A stretch of DNA of 64,000 nucleotides, from the NCBI GenBank assembly GCA_937982665.1, contig CALJLD010000084.1:1-64000 (forward strand). The letters run 5' to 3'. The translations under genes and the position numbers were made by a program. This DNA is from an uncultured Planctomycetales bacterium. GTDB taxonomy: Bacteria > Planctomycetota > Planctomycetia > Pirellulales > S012-138. The notes beneath the pieces are model-generated. The model ran no database searches. It worked only from the letters and a program-made list of their open reading frames with translations, and was not told where the DNA came from. Shown in pieces: positions 53,907 to 62,689 of this stretch (positions are counted from its first letter, which is position 1; every line of letters starts with the position of its first letter).

Positions 53907-53912
53907 TATAAT
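53907..53912 (+). promoter_or_regulatory. Candidate -10 element of the HEAT-repeat gene
   Basis: AACTATAATGACG lies about 84 bases before ATG 53996. The ribosome site (AAGGGGGAG) follows within the leader. The -35 box is weak (TTAGGT). Confidence 0.35.
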
Positions 53913-53995
53913 GACGCTGAACTCGCAGCGGTCCCTGCAAGTTGCCGGCAAACTTCGCCACATATTGGGCAACGTGTTTCAAAGGGGGAGACTCG

Positions 53996-56242
53996 ATGGG
54001 ATGTCACGGCAACCGTCGCTCAAGCATACTCGGCGCGGCCGTCTTGCTCGCCTGGGCGTGTCTGTTGACCGCGCCACGGGCAACGTTTGGACAAGCAACG
54101 CTTGGACTGGCGCAGCAGGATGATGACCTCTGGCAGATCCTGCTGGACGTGGCCGAGCTGAATTGGACGCCGCCAACAGATGCTCAACTCAGAGAGCAAC
54201 TTGTGGGCCAATTGGTTGCTGTCATTGAAGCAGATGACGCCGCGGCCGCCGAGTTAGCGATGCGAGCCTTGACGCAATTGGGCGAATCCGCCGCGCCGGC
54301 GGTGGACGCGCTCTGCGTTCAACTCAACCATCAGAGATATTCCACTCGGGCGTTCGCCGTCGCAGCGTTGGTCGCCATCGGCAACGCCAGCGTCGCGCCG
54401 CTGCGCGCGCACTTACGCCATGACTCACTACGCGTTCAAGCGGCGGCCATCACTGCTTTAGGTCGCATGCAGAAACTTCAACTCTCCGATTGCGAACCGT
54501 TCCTGTCGGCGTCCGATCCTCGCGTGTGCGGAGCCCTGGCGGGAGCGCTCGGCAACATGAATGCGGAGGCTGTGCCAGATCTGATCACACTGCTGAACGA
54601 TGCCGAGCCGGCTGTCTCCGTCGAAGCCGGACGAGCGCTGGCCATCAACCGCAACAACCCTGAGCTGGCCGTCCCGGCGCTGGCCAAGATGATCGCCAAA
54701 CCGGATCGCGCCACAGCGATTGCCGAAAGCCTGGCGCGCTATGGCACGGAAGCGCGGTCCGCGGTCCCGGCTTTGATTCGTGGGCCGGAAGGCTTGCCGA
54801 CGGAGTACTCGTACGATGAGTACGCCTATCACGATCTTGGACGGAACGTGTTGCAGCACATTGGTCCTCCGAGTGCCAGCGAGCTTCCGCAATTAATTCC
54901 TCTGCTAAGTCACGAAGACGAAGAAGTTCAAACGTTGGCTGCCGCAGCGATTGGTTTGATGGGTTTGGAAGGAGCGCCTGCAGCCGACGCGCTCGAGAAA
55001 ACTATCGATTTGATCTTCGAACGCTACGCGGAAGAACTCAAGAATGATCCGGATGACGAGGACTACAACGCGGCGAGTATCCTCTACGTGCAGGAAATGC
55101 TTGCGACCGCCCTGTGGCACGTGACGCGTGACACGGATCGCTTCCTGGCTGCGATAGACAGGATTGTTGAAGGCGGCGGGGTTTATTCGCCGACCTCAGG
55201 CACATATGACCCAGACCCTCCGTGGTTGCAATTCGCGGATGAAGACCAGCTCAAGTTGTCACCATTTCTCAGCGGCGAGGACGAAGCGTGGCGCGCGGTC
55301 GCTCAGAACGCAATGCGCTGGATCGGCCTAACCGGCACTTGGCGACTGGAAGACATCAAGCAATTCGTCGCTGAAGCCGAAGCACAAGAGATTCATCTCG
55401 CTTCATTTCTAATCTCGAAAGCCAATCGCGAGATCGCTAACGCCGTGATTCCCATTCTGCTGGAGCGCTACCGCTCGGACGAATTGTCCGCCGGAGAAAT
55501 TGCCACTTGGGCCCGGCGGCTGGGTCTCTATACAGAGGAACTGAGGCAAGTCTATTGGGAAGAGTTAAACGCAGCGAGGGACGGCCATGCTGTTCGAGCC
55601 GGAATTGAAGCCCTCGTCGCGCATGGCGATCCGGACGATGAGAGGGCTGCGATCAAGTTCATGATCGAGTTGCAATCGAATTCGCTCATGTCGCATCGCA
55701 GTAAAGCAGACCTGCTGGCGAAACACACGCCAACGCCGGAACTTGCCATCCCTTACCTTGAGCAATGTCTGACGTTCAGCGATATCTGGACTGTTCACGG
55801 GGCAGCCAGGGCCTTGGGAGCTTATGGTGAGCGTGCAGAGCAATCCGTTCCCAAGCTGACGGCGTTGCTGGACGCCGAACACACCGAGCCCCGACTTCAG
55901 GCAGGTGCTTCGATCTACCAGATCACTGGCGACACAACTCCGCTTGCAGAAGAACTGACCGAGCTCATGGCCGGTGACCGCTTCAGCCAGTTTCCGGCGT
56001 TAAGGGCGATCACCGAACTTGGCCCTGCCGCGGTGCCCTTTCAGCACTTTGTGCTTGATGTGCTTAAGGATCATGATCCGGTCATCACCGACAATCTTAT
56101 CCTCACATTGGCCGCGATTGACTCGCCTGAAACGAGAGCCGCGCTGGAAGAACTGGCTCAGGGAAATGATTGGGCGATCCAGAAACTCGTGCAAAAGGCA
56201 CGACGAGAGCAGAACGAATCAAGCGCAGGAGGAAACGAATAA
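53996..56242 (+). CDS. Exported HEAT-repeat protein
   Basis: A 748-residue protein from ATG 53996, supported by AAGGGGGAG nine bases upstream. The signal peptide (MGCHGNRRSS, ILGAAVLLAWACLLTAP) is cut near TFGQA. HEAT/PBS-lyase-type repeats dominate from about 60 to 380: LAMRALTQLGESAAPAVDAL, VAALVAIGNASVAPLRAHL, ITALGRMQKLQL and AGALGNMNAEAVPDLI are visible successive units, each ending in the A-x-P/L turn. More units follow near 590-745 (AARALGAYGERAEQSVPKLT and LRAITELGPAAVPFQHFVL). It should be a periplasmic scaffold binding a partner. The stop TAATG overlaps the ATG of the next gene, which is therefore translationally coupled and may be that partner. Confidence 0.85.
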   Translation: MGCHGNRRSSILGAAVLLAWACLLTAPRATFGQATLGLAQQDDDLWQILLDVAELNWTPPTDAQLREQLVGQLVAVIEADDAAAAELAMRALTQLGESAAPAVDALCVQLNHQRYSTRAFAVAALVAIGNASVAPLRAHLRHDSLRVQAAAITALGRMQKLQLSDCEPFLSASDPRVCGALAGALGNMNAEAVPDLITLLNDAEPAVSVEAGRALAINRNNPELAVPALAKMIAKPDRATAIAESLARYGTEARSAVPALIRGPEGLPTEYSYDEYAYHDLGRNVLQHIGPPSASELPQLIPLLSHEDEEVQTLAAAAIGLMGLEGAPAADALEKTIDLIFERYAEELKNDPDDEDYNAASILYVQEMLATALWHVTRDTDRFLAAIDRIVEGGGVYSPTSGTYDPDPPWLQFADEDQLKLSPFLSGEDEAWRAVAQNAMRWIGLTGTWRLEDIKQFVAEAEAQEIHLASFLISKANREIANAVIPILLERYRSDELSAGEIATWARRLGLYTEELRQVYWEELNAARDGHAVRAGIEALVAHGDPDDERAAIKFMIELQSNSLMSHRSKADLLAKHTPTPELAIPYLEQCLTFSDIWTVHGAARALGAYGERAEQSVPKLTALLDAEHTEPRLQAGASIYQITGDTTPLAEELTELMAGDRFSQFPALRAITELGPAAVPFQHFVLDVLKDHDPVITDNLILTLAAIDSPETRAALEELAQGNDWAIQKLVQKARREQNESSAGGNE

Positions 56243-57585
56243 TGCTGGTTGTCCACAACGTTAGCCTTCGGATGCTCCTGACCCTGTTGACCGTTGCCTT
56301 CATGACTCACGGCGAAGTCGCTTTCGCGAAACAGGAACAAGATGTTGAAATCCGAGCAGGCAGAATCAGCTTTCAGGAAGATGAGGATTCTTGGACGCAG
56401 CAGCAGGAGTTTGTTGTCGTCCGAGGTTTCGCGGGGCGCCCGACGCAAGAGACGCTGGACCTCGTTAGCGTCGATTGGGCCCCATTGAAGTCAGCAGGGC
56501 GCGGCCGATCCGTGACTGTGCACGGAACGCTGCGTGTGCCAATTGAAGGTGGACAAAACACGCGCCCCGTCGACTGGTTCCAAGGCATTACTGTGTGCGT
56601 GGTCGGATACCCCGACGGGGAAGCTGACTGGTCAAAGGGAATTGGTGGGGACTTTACCATTTGGGAGTCCGGCCTTGTGAACCGGGATGGCACGTTTGAA
56701 CTTCGCCTGGACTTGCGCGAAGCGGACCACAATCCATTGCAAGCGCAAGCGTTTCAGTTTGGGCTGGCCTTGGCGGAGCATTCCAAAACTGCCGACGGCG
56801 GTTGGCACGTGGAATGGAACTCAAAGCATCCAGCGACTACCAGCTCTGTCTATATGCGAGAGACTCCTGACTTGTCGTATATTGCATGGGAGGTCCAGCT
56901 GCTTGATCCAGCGTCAGAATGGCCATTCGATGACTATGACACAACCAAGTTCATTCGCGCGGCCAACGCATTGCGTACACTGGGGAAAGAGGAGGCGCTC
57001 GCGAAGTTGGAAGAGTACACGCGACTCACCAGCGGACTGTGGCGTCCCGGCGAACAGGACATCATCTTCTGGATCATCCGCGGCATCTTTGAGCCGATTC
57101 AGCTTGGGGAGCAGATTCCCGAACCGTTGGTCGGTATTTACACGATGGACTACCATTCGCGAAAGAACGTCGCCTGGCCCATCCGGCCGATGGCAACCGC
57201 GCGAGATATCCCGTTTATGGTCGGGCGTACGATCCCAGGCAGAAGCGGGATTCCAGATCATCCTTCTTCTCACATCCATTGGGCCCGCTTACATGGCGTG
57301 CTGCGCGATGAGCCGATCACGCCGTCGGCCAATCCCGTATTGGCGGCGGAGGAGATCTTCAACAGCCCTCGGTTTGAGCTGCTTCAAGATTATGAACTGG
57401 GCAACGCCCGCGCATCGGCTCGCCGTCAAGCTGTCGCCATGTTGCAAGGCGTTGTCGAGGACTTGCCGCCCTTGGGCTTCTACGATTCCCTCGCCGACGA
57501 GCAATGGCAAGAGTTGCTGGAACGCACCAGCAAGATGGATATCCGTTGGGATGCTGAGCAGCAGAAGTTTGTGCTGCATGAGTGA
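56242..57585 (+). CDS. Exported protein coupled to the HEAT-repeat gene
   Basis: A 447-residue protein from ATG 56242, the start overlapping the stop of the HEAT gene (TAATG) and preceded by AGGAGGAAA. The signal peptide is MLVVHNVSLRMLLTLLTVAFMTH, cleaved near EVAFA. The mature protein has a beta-rich first half (GRGRSVTVHGTLRVPIEGG, WESGLVNRDGTFELRLDLRE) resembling carboxypeptidase-regulatory-like or transthyretin-like beta-sandwich domains. A helical second half contains ALRTLGKEEALAKLEEYTRL. No enzymatic motif is recognised. The obligatory coupling to a HEAT scaffold suggests that the two proteins form a complex. Confidence 0.74.
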   Translation: MLVVHNVSLRMLLTLLTVAFMTHGEVAFAKQEQDVEIRAGRISFQEDEDSWTQQQEFVVVRGFAGRPTQETLDLVSVDWAPLKSAGRGRSVTVHGTLRVPIEGGQNTRPVDWFQGITVCVVGYPDGEADWSKGIGGDFTIWESGLVNRDGTFELRLDLREADHNPLQAQAFQFGLALAEHSKTADGGWHVEWNSKHPATTSSVYMRETPDLSYIAWEVQLLDPASEWPFDDYDTTKFIRAANALRTLGKEEALAKLEEYTRLTSGLWRPGEQDIIFWIIRGIFEPIQLGEQIPEPLVGIYTMDYHSRKNVAWPIRPMATARDIPFMVGRTIPGRSGIPDHPSSHIHWARLHGVLRDEPITPSANPVLAAEEIFNSPRFELLQDYELGNARASARRQAVAMLQGVVEDLPPLGFYDSLADEQWQELLERTSKMDIRWDAEQQKFVLHE

Positions 57586-58131
57586 ATAGAGCTTGGCGTG
57601 CTATTGCTGCCTAGACCGGCAGTGATTCGCCTCGGCATTCAAAGAGGGTTCATTCGCATCAAGAAGGTTATTCGGCGTCGCGAACCTCTGCCGCATGCAA
57701 GGCATGCCAACACCAAGATCTCGTCAGCCATAGCCGGACCTGCAGGTCTGCTACGCAGTCCTGCTTGAGGCGTATACATCGCATGCGCGCCCGTCAAGTT
57801 TTTTGAAATCCACGAGTTGGTGGACATGCTAGTGCGAAACACACCGTTCAAACCTGGGGACAACAACACGAAATCCCTGTGATATTCGCGGTGAGCGCGC
57901 CTGCGATATTCTCGCGTTTGCCATCAATTCGCCTTCACGGCGGAGTGCTCTGCGCTTGCCGCCCCAAGTTTTTTCTGGAAACTCGCCTTGCCCACTGCGC
58001 AGCATTCGTGGGAATTTGCCCTTTCGCTCTTTGACAATTCCGATTCGAAAGCCAAGCTGGGGGTCTAAACGAAGAACCAACATCGCGCTTGAGTGCGATT
58101 CTTTCCACAGTATGCCCTGCCAATCGCTGCC
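57586..58131. other. Intergenic gap with a second copy of the dispersed repeat
   Basis: 546 bp without a gene. 57984-58003 is identical to 2283-2302. A short inverted repeat (CTGCC/GGCAG) follows the coupled gene at about 57610 but has no U-tract. Confidence 0.4.
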
Positions 58132-58977
58132 ATGAAGCTCGCTTTCAGCTCCAACGCCTACATGCATTTCCCCTTCGATCAGGCTTCCGCCCGAATTGCC
58201 GAGTTGGGCTATGCCGGAATCGAGATCATGGCCGACGTCCCGCACGCGTGGCCGGCAGGGTTGTTGGATTCTCAGAAGCAGTCACTGCGTGACGCTTTGG
58301 CATCCAGCAATCTTGCCATCTCCAACGTGAACGCGTTCATGATGAATGCGATTGCGGACCCGCGGCAGCCGTACTGGCATCCATCCTGGATCGAAGCGCC
58401 TGAGTATCGGGCCATTCGCCGTGAGCATACCAAGCGGGCATTGCAGCTGGCCGCCGACATCGGCGCGCCGCACATCACAACCGAGCCTGGCGGGCCTTTA
58501 GCTCCAGGACAATCCTGGAGCGCAGCCGCGGACATCTTTTACGAAGAGTTGATGCCATGCATCGAAGAAGCTGAGCGGCTGGGCGTGGGGCTGTTGATCG
58601 AGCCGGAGCCGGGCTTGATGATCGAGCGTTTCGACCAGTATCTGGAATTCGTCAGCCGGATTAAGTCATCGGCCGTCGGGCTCAACTTCGATATCGGGCA
58701 CGCCTATTGTGTGAGTGAAGACCCACAAGATTGGGTCGCCCAGATGGCCCCACATACGCGGCATTATCACCTGGAAGACATCGCGGCCACACGCGTGCAC
58801 GAGCATCTCATCCCCGGACGCGGCGCGATTGACTTTGAAGCCACGATGAGGGCAATCAAGGAAACCGGTTACGACGGCTGGCTCACCGTCGAGCTCTATC
58901 CTTACATCGCCAATCCGGACGAAGCGGCTCAAGAAGCGAAATCCTACCTGGCCGCGATGCTGGAACAAATTGCCTGA
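58132..58977 (+). CDS. TIM-barrel sugar phosphate isomerase/epimerase (AP endonuclease 2 family)
   Basis: A 281-residue protein from ATG 58132. The barrel strands and metal-site residues of the xylose isomerase-like/AP_endonuc_2 superfamily can be followed: MKLAFSSNAY, GYAGIEIMADVPHAW, ISNVNAFM, HITTEPGG, LIEPEPGLM (Glu of the metal site), VGLNFDIGHA (Asp and His) and TRHYHLEDI (His). The last metal-site Glu is in WLTVELYPYI. The order of Glu, Asp/His, His and Glu ligands suits a divalent-metal isomerase or epimerase acting on a sugar. The substrate is unknown. It is monocistronic and convergent to a short gene downstream. Confidence 0.87.
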   Translation: MKLAFSSNAYMHFPFDQASARIAELGYAGIEIMADVPHAWPAGLLDSQKQSLRDALASSNLAISNVNAFMMNAIADPRQPYWHPSWIEAPEYRAIRREHTKRALQLAADIGAPHITTEPGGPLAPGQSWSAAADIFYEELMPCIEEAERLGVGLLIEPEPGLMIERFDQYLEFVSRIKSSAVGLNFDIGHAYCVSEDPQDWVAQMAPHTRHYHLEDIAATRVHEHLIPGRGAIDFEATMRAIKETGYDGWLTVELYPYIANPDEAAQEAKSYLAAMLEQIA

Positions 58978-58983
58978 CGTTTA

Positions 58984-59415
58984 TCAGGCGGTTGCGTTGA
59001 TGTTCACACCCACGGTTGGAGCAACGCCTGAGGCCTGACCGTAGGCTTGTTGTGCATCGTTGGCCCCGAAGGACGCGTGAAACGAAACCGACGGACCATT
59101 TTGCGGCGCTAGCATTCCCAACGCGGCAAGTCCCAGCAACAACTTGGCGGTTGAAGACTTGTCGTCTTCGCCATCCTGTTCTCCAAAAAGCAAAGCCAAC
59201 AAGAGAGCGGAAGCCAACGATTGCAGCCCTCCGCCGCCTTGGGCTTCGCCAGCGAACTCAGCCGCGGAGTTTTCCACTCCGGGCGCGCCTGCCAGCTCTG
59301 TTGGGGTTTCCGCGGACGTGGGAGCTTGGGGACCTGCTGCCTGTTGGGGAGCTGCTGCCTGTTGAGGCGTGGCGGCGGGGGTTGCTCCGGCAGAGACGGG
59401 TTGGACGGAACTCAT
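58984..59415 (-). CDS. Small low-complexity protein, unknown function
   Basis: A 143-residue protein from ATG 59415. Residues 1-65 are Ala/Pro/Gln-rich low complexity (TPQQAAAPQQAAGPQAP). A hydrophobic stretch follows at about 66-85 (LQSLASALLLALLFGEQDG) and a second at about 95-106 (LLLGLAALGMLAP). The polar end contains FHASFGANDAQQAYGQ. Amino acid use is consistent with a real gene in the neighbourhood, but no family is recognised and the ribosome site is poor. It ends 7 bp after the convergent TIM-barrel gene. Confidence 0.5.
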   Translation of the reverse strand: MSSVQPVSAGATPAATPQQAAAPQQAAGPQAPTSAETPTELAGAPGVENSAAEFAGEAQGGGGLQSLASALLLALLFGEQDGEDDKSSTAKLLLGLAALGMLAPQNGPSVSFHASFGANDAQQAYGQASGVAPTVGVNINATA

Positions 59416-59767
59416 GGCAGGCTCGTGCGGGTCATGCGGCAAGAAAAGCGGGTGTTCCCAATCAGGAAGCAAGCCGCAGGCCGATCGAACCAGCGAGTTG
59501 GAGATCTGACCCATTGGGGCCGCAAGCTGCGGCTACCGCTGGACTAAGGGCACAAGTCTCCGCAGGGGCGCTATCAACAATCCATCGCAAAGTGTTGCCT
59601 TTTGGCAACGATTGTTGCCAGGCGTCAACAGCGGCAAGGTCTATTCGCGCGGTGAACACTGCAACCACGCCGTCCGTACGGATCAATGGGCGGAAAGCAG
59701 CCTATTCCGCACAAGATCGAGTCGTACACTGGAGTAAGTCACTCCGCCCTCAAGCATCTATTGGTCT
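59416..59767. other. Gap between the small protein and the DUF1573 gene
   Basis: 352 bp. No gene, terminator or promoter that I would defend. Confidence 0.3.
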
Positions 59768-60997
59768 ATGAAAGCTCTTATTGCAGCCATCACCGCGGCG
59801 GCGCTGGGTTCGGTCCTTGGCTACGGGTTGGCCAGTTACTCAAGTGGTAGGACAACCGGGTTTGATGTCCTGGCGCCGCTTTACGCCGCCGAGACCGATC
59901 CATGGTTGGAACCGCTTGAAGGCGAACAGCAGCCAAAACTCGTCATTGATGACGATAATTTCGATCTGGGTATTTTGCCTTTGGATGCCACGGTCTCGCA
60001 TGAGTTCGTGATTTCCAATCAGGGCGATGCCCCATTACGGCTTCGCGCTGATCAGATCATCTACGAAGAATATGAGTTCAAGTTGGAGAAGAATGAGCTG
60101 GCTCCCAATGAGTCAACAACTCTTCGCATTTGGTGGACGCCCAGGTCCAGCGACGCCCAAGGCACCTGGACGCCAATGGATTCGGCCGGCCCATTCACGC
60201 AGTTGATTTCCGTTTCTTCCAATGACCCGGAAGTTCCTCGAAAGCTGCTGGCCGTTCAAGGGATTCATGTTCCGCCTGCGGCGATTGAGAAGTCGGAATT
60301 TGCTTTGGGACTGTGCGACCCTGATGCCGAACAGAAGCTGGAAACTCTTGTCTATGTGTATCACACGGACAATCTTCAACTGCAAACTCCGCAGATGATG
60401 AATGGCAGCCTGGCCGAGTTCTTCAGCGTTGCGACTGAGCCGCTGTCCGCTGAGGAATTACAACAACTGCCCGGCGAGTTTGGCCTCAGGCCGAAGTCCG
60501 GCTTTCGCGTCAGCGTGACGCTCAAGGCGGGGCTCCCGATGGGCGAGTTTCAGCAACGGATTGTGCTGCCGTTTATCCCGCGTTCAAAGCTGGAAGTGGG
60601 TATCGATGTAACCGGTGCCGTGAAGTCCGATATGCGCTTGGGTGGGAGGAACTGGCACAGTCGTCTGAAAGTGCTGGACTTCAGCGGCGTTCAAGCACAA
60701 GACGGTGCAACCGCCGAAATGGCCGTGTTTGTCACAGGCGAATTTCGCGACAAATTCAACTTGAGATTCACCGGCGCTGAACCCAGCTTCCTCACGGTGA
60801 ACATCTACGAGCCCACAGAAACGGCCGATGGTCAGACGGCGATCTATGTCATTCAAGGGGTCGTTCCGCCCAACTCGCCCCCGGTGGAACTGGCCGGCCC
60901 GCTGGAAGGTAGCGAATACGGGATTCTTCGATTTGAGACGGATCATCCTCGATTGCGAACATTTGAGATCGCTGTGCGGCTAACCGTCTATCAGTAA
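59768..60997 (+). CDS. DUF1573 domain-containing exported protein
   Basis: A 409-residue protein with an N-terminal hydrophobic segment (MKALIAAITAAALGSVLGYGLAS) acting as signal or anchor. The DUF1573 beta-sandwich begins near 55: DNFDLGILPLDATVSHEFVI followed by SNQGDAPLRL, the typical 'D-F-G-x-(I/V)-x3-(A)-x2-H-x-F-x2-x-N-x-G' pattern. After it comes the TSS/RIWWTP strand and SVSSNDPEVPRKLLAVQG. About 160-400 contains further beta-rich segments of similar kind (FSVATEPLSAEELQQLP, LDFSGVQAQDGATAEMAVF). Such proteins are exported and often occur in Bacteroidetes and Planctomycetes as surface or periplasmic proteins of unknown role. A long non-coding gap follows. Confidence 0.82.
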   Translation: MKALIAAITAAALGSVLGYGLASYSSGRTTGFDVLAPLYAAETDPWLEPLEGEQQPKLVIDDDNFDLGILPLDATVSHEFVISNQGDAPLRLRADQIIYEEYEFKLEKNELAPNESTTLRIWWTPRSSDAQGTWTPMDSAGPFTQLISVSSNDPEVPRKLLAVQGIHVPPAAIEKSEFALGLCDPDAEQKLETLVYVYHTDNLQLQTPQMMNGSLAEFFSVATEPLSAEELQQLPGEFGLRPKSGFRVSVTLKAGLPMGEFQQRIVLPFIPRSKLEVGIDVTGAVKSDMRLGGRNWHSRLKVLDFSGVQAQDGATAEMAVFVTGEFRDKFNLRFTGAEPSFLTVNIYEPTETADGQTAIYVIQGVVPPNSPPVELAGPLEGSEYGILRFETDHPRLRTFEIAVRLTVYQ

Positions 60998-61786
60998 GGG
61001 ATTTGCGCTGCTGACGACCGTGTTTGTCAGAAAAATGCCACAAAAACGGGCCTGAGCGTAATTCGCATTGAACTTCACGCTAGCGGAATGCGTAAGTCTG
61101 TGTACGCCAACGCTTATCGGCAATTCACCTTGCTGGTTTGACCTGGCACAAGTGCTTTGATGACAATGACTTGCGGCTCTCGCAGGCCATTGTTCGATTT
61201 GTTTGGTCCGTACCGTCGTGCCTGCCGCAACAAAGGAGATTGGTTCTTGGCTCTTCGATCCGGTCGGCAAGCCAGATTGACGCGCGTGTTCGCGAAGTAG
61301 AGCCCACGGCAAAGAAAGCATGATTCAACAAAAAGCGTTCTTAACCACTTCGTGTTAAGGGCGACGGGAATCAGACCAAAAGAGTACGAAATTGGTTGGA
61401 ACGCACCCTGTTTCGGAAGCGCGTTTGCGATGCCAAACAGGTGGGCTCCAACCTTTTTCGTTCTTGCACCACTCTCAAACGCCCCCACCCGATTCCGAAA
61501 GCTGCCGCCAGGAACCTGAGTTTTTGGGGAATAAGTTGGGCTTCGACGGATCGTCTTAACGGTCTGGCAACTCTCGCGCGAGTTTCTGCTGTACCTCAGC
61601 AGCATCGAAAACTGCGATCTTTCGCCAGCGCCAAAACGTATTGGTAATTCAGAATACGATCGTTGCGTTAGCAATGTGACTCGTCAGAATAGAGGCAGGT
61701 CGCACTCGAAAAGTAGTGCGGATTGGGCAGTTCGTTTCGCAAGCCGTTCTCCAAATCGGCCACTATCAATTTCAGAAGGAAAAAGC
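60998..61786. other. Non-coding gap before the small lipoprotein genes
   Basis: 789 bp. Several small frames on both strands are Arg/Ser-rich without conserved motifs. No RNA gene, repeat or terminator is clear. The last bases contain the ribosome site of the first lipoprotein (AGAAGGAAAAAGC-ATG). Confidence 0.35.
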
Positions 61787-61957
61787 ATGTCCCGTTTGTT
61801 CTTGGCATTTGCCATCGTGTTTGGTTTGAGCTTTGTCAGCATGGGTGTTGTCGGTTGTGGCGATTCGGCCGCTGTCAACAAGCCCGCCCCGAAGGACGCC
61901 GGCCCAGCGCCGAAGGAAGATGCTTCCGCCGAAGACGAAATGAAAGTCGACGACTAA
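61787..61957 (+). CDS. Small lipoprotein, first of a tandem family
   Basis: A 56-residue protein from ATG 61787, with AGAAGGA seven bases upstream. Lipoprotein signal: MSRLFLAFAIVFGLSFVSMG then VVGC, lipidated Cys near residue 24. The mature peptide is only about 33 residues, starting CGDSAAVN, then Pro/Ala/Lys-rich (KPAPKDAGPAPKEDASAED) with an acidic end. It is one of three adjacent paralogues, all with C-G-(D/E) followed closely by VN. It is followed by a terminator. Function unknown; such tiny lipoproteins often bind envelope partners or act as entericidin-like peptides. Confidence 0.8.
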   Translation: MSRLFLAFAIVFGLSFVSMGVVGCGDSAAVNKPAPKDAGPAPKEDASAEDEMKVDD

Positions 61958-62102
61958 TTTGCAATAGGCATGTTGCCGGCAGTGGATCTGCGCTGCCATG
62001 GTGAACACTTCACTTCGATGGACAACGCCAGAAGAAATGGCGTGTGGAGTCCTGACTTGCTGAGGTGATCAACCCACAACGCACATGACGTTCAGCGTGA
62101 AA

Positions 62103-62130
62103 AACGGCCCGCACATTGCGGGTCGTTTTT
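62103..62130 (+). terminator. Rho-independent terminator
   Basis: AACGGCCCGC (62103-62112) pairs with GCGGGTCGTT (62118-62127) with one G-U pair and a 5-nt loop, followed by a T-rich tract. Confidence 0.85.
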
Positions 62131-62207
62131 GTTTGAACACATCGCATGGTTGGCAACGTACTGCCAACTAGAAACGGCCACAAACATCTTTCTGCAAAGG
62201 GCAAAAC

Positions 62208-62363
62208 ATGGCTCGACTTATCATGCTGGCGGTGATTGCGTTCTCATTCACTTGTGTCGGCTGTGGTGAAGATACACCGGTCAATGAAGTAACGCCCAAC
62301 AGCGCCGGCAAGGCACCATCTGGTGATTCCACAGGCTTTGAATCCAAGGACGTCCAAGACTAG
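62208..62363 (+). CDS. Small lipoprotein, second of a tandem family
   Basis: A 51-residue protein from ATG 62208, with AAAGGG six bases before it. The lipobox is TCVG-C with Cys19 after a hydrophobic core (LIMLAVIAFSF). The mature part, CGEDTPVNEVTPNSAGKAPS, shares the C-G-(D/E)-x2-4-V-N start with the other two copies and ends in an acidic/polar tail. A 7-bp inverted repeat (GTTGGCA-N6-TGCCAAC at 62149-62168) lies just upstream and could be an operator. A strong terminator follows. The gene is absent from simple length-based gene lists because of its size, but signal, ribosome site and terminator together make it convincing. Confidence 0.78.
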   Translation: MARLIMLAVIAFSFTCVGCGEDTPVNEVTPNSAGKAPSGDSTGFESKDVQD

Positions 62364-62389
62364 CAATCGAGCATTTGCTAGCTGCAAGA

Positions 62390-62425
62390 AACGGTGTCGC
62401 GCATGGGCGCGGCGCCGTTTTTTTT
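62390..62425 (+). terminator. Rho-independent terminator
   Basis: AACGGTGTCGCGC (62390-62402) pairs with GCGCGGCGCCGTT (62407-62419), 13 bp with two G-U pairs and a 4-nt loop, followed by TTTTTT. Confidence 0.85.
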
Positions 62426-62508
62426 GAACACCAATCGCAGCGCAGTGCGTATTGAGATTAGCGCGTTAAGGATGCACTCTTCAAACCTGCTTAGAGAAAG
62501 GGCACGCT

Positions 62509-62661
62509 ATGTTACGGTTGGTTCTCGCAGTTGTATTTGTCAGCACTTTGGTGCTGTCTGGTTGCGGTGACACGGAAGTCGTCAACAACACAATCCCGCG
62601 CGGCACAACCGCTCCTGCCGCCGATGCTCCAGTGGTTGATAAAGCCTTCGTAACTGAATAG
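62509..62661 (+). CDS. Small lipoprotein, third of a tandem family
   Basis: A 50-residue protein from ATG 62509, with GAAAGGG six bases before it. Lipobox VLSG-C (Cys19) after MLRLVLAVVFVST. The mature part starts CGDTEVVNN and continues with a Thr/Ala/Pro-rich stretch. The signature C-G-(D/E)-x-VN is shared with its two neighbours, and the untranslated sequences of the second and third genes are also alike (the same TTTTGAACAC-N2-TCGCA follows the terminators upstream of both). It is convergent to truB, 28 bp apart, without visible terminator. Confidence 0.77.
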   Translation: MLRLVLAVVFVSTLVLSGCGDTEVVNNTIPRGTTAPAADAPVVDKAFVTE

Positions 62662-62689
62662 TGCGTCGGATCATGTCTTCATCGCTGCA

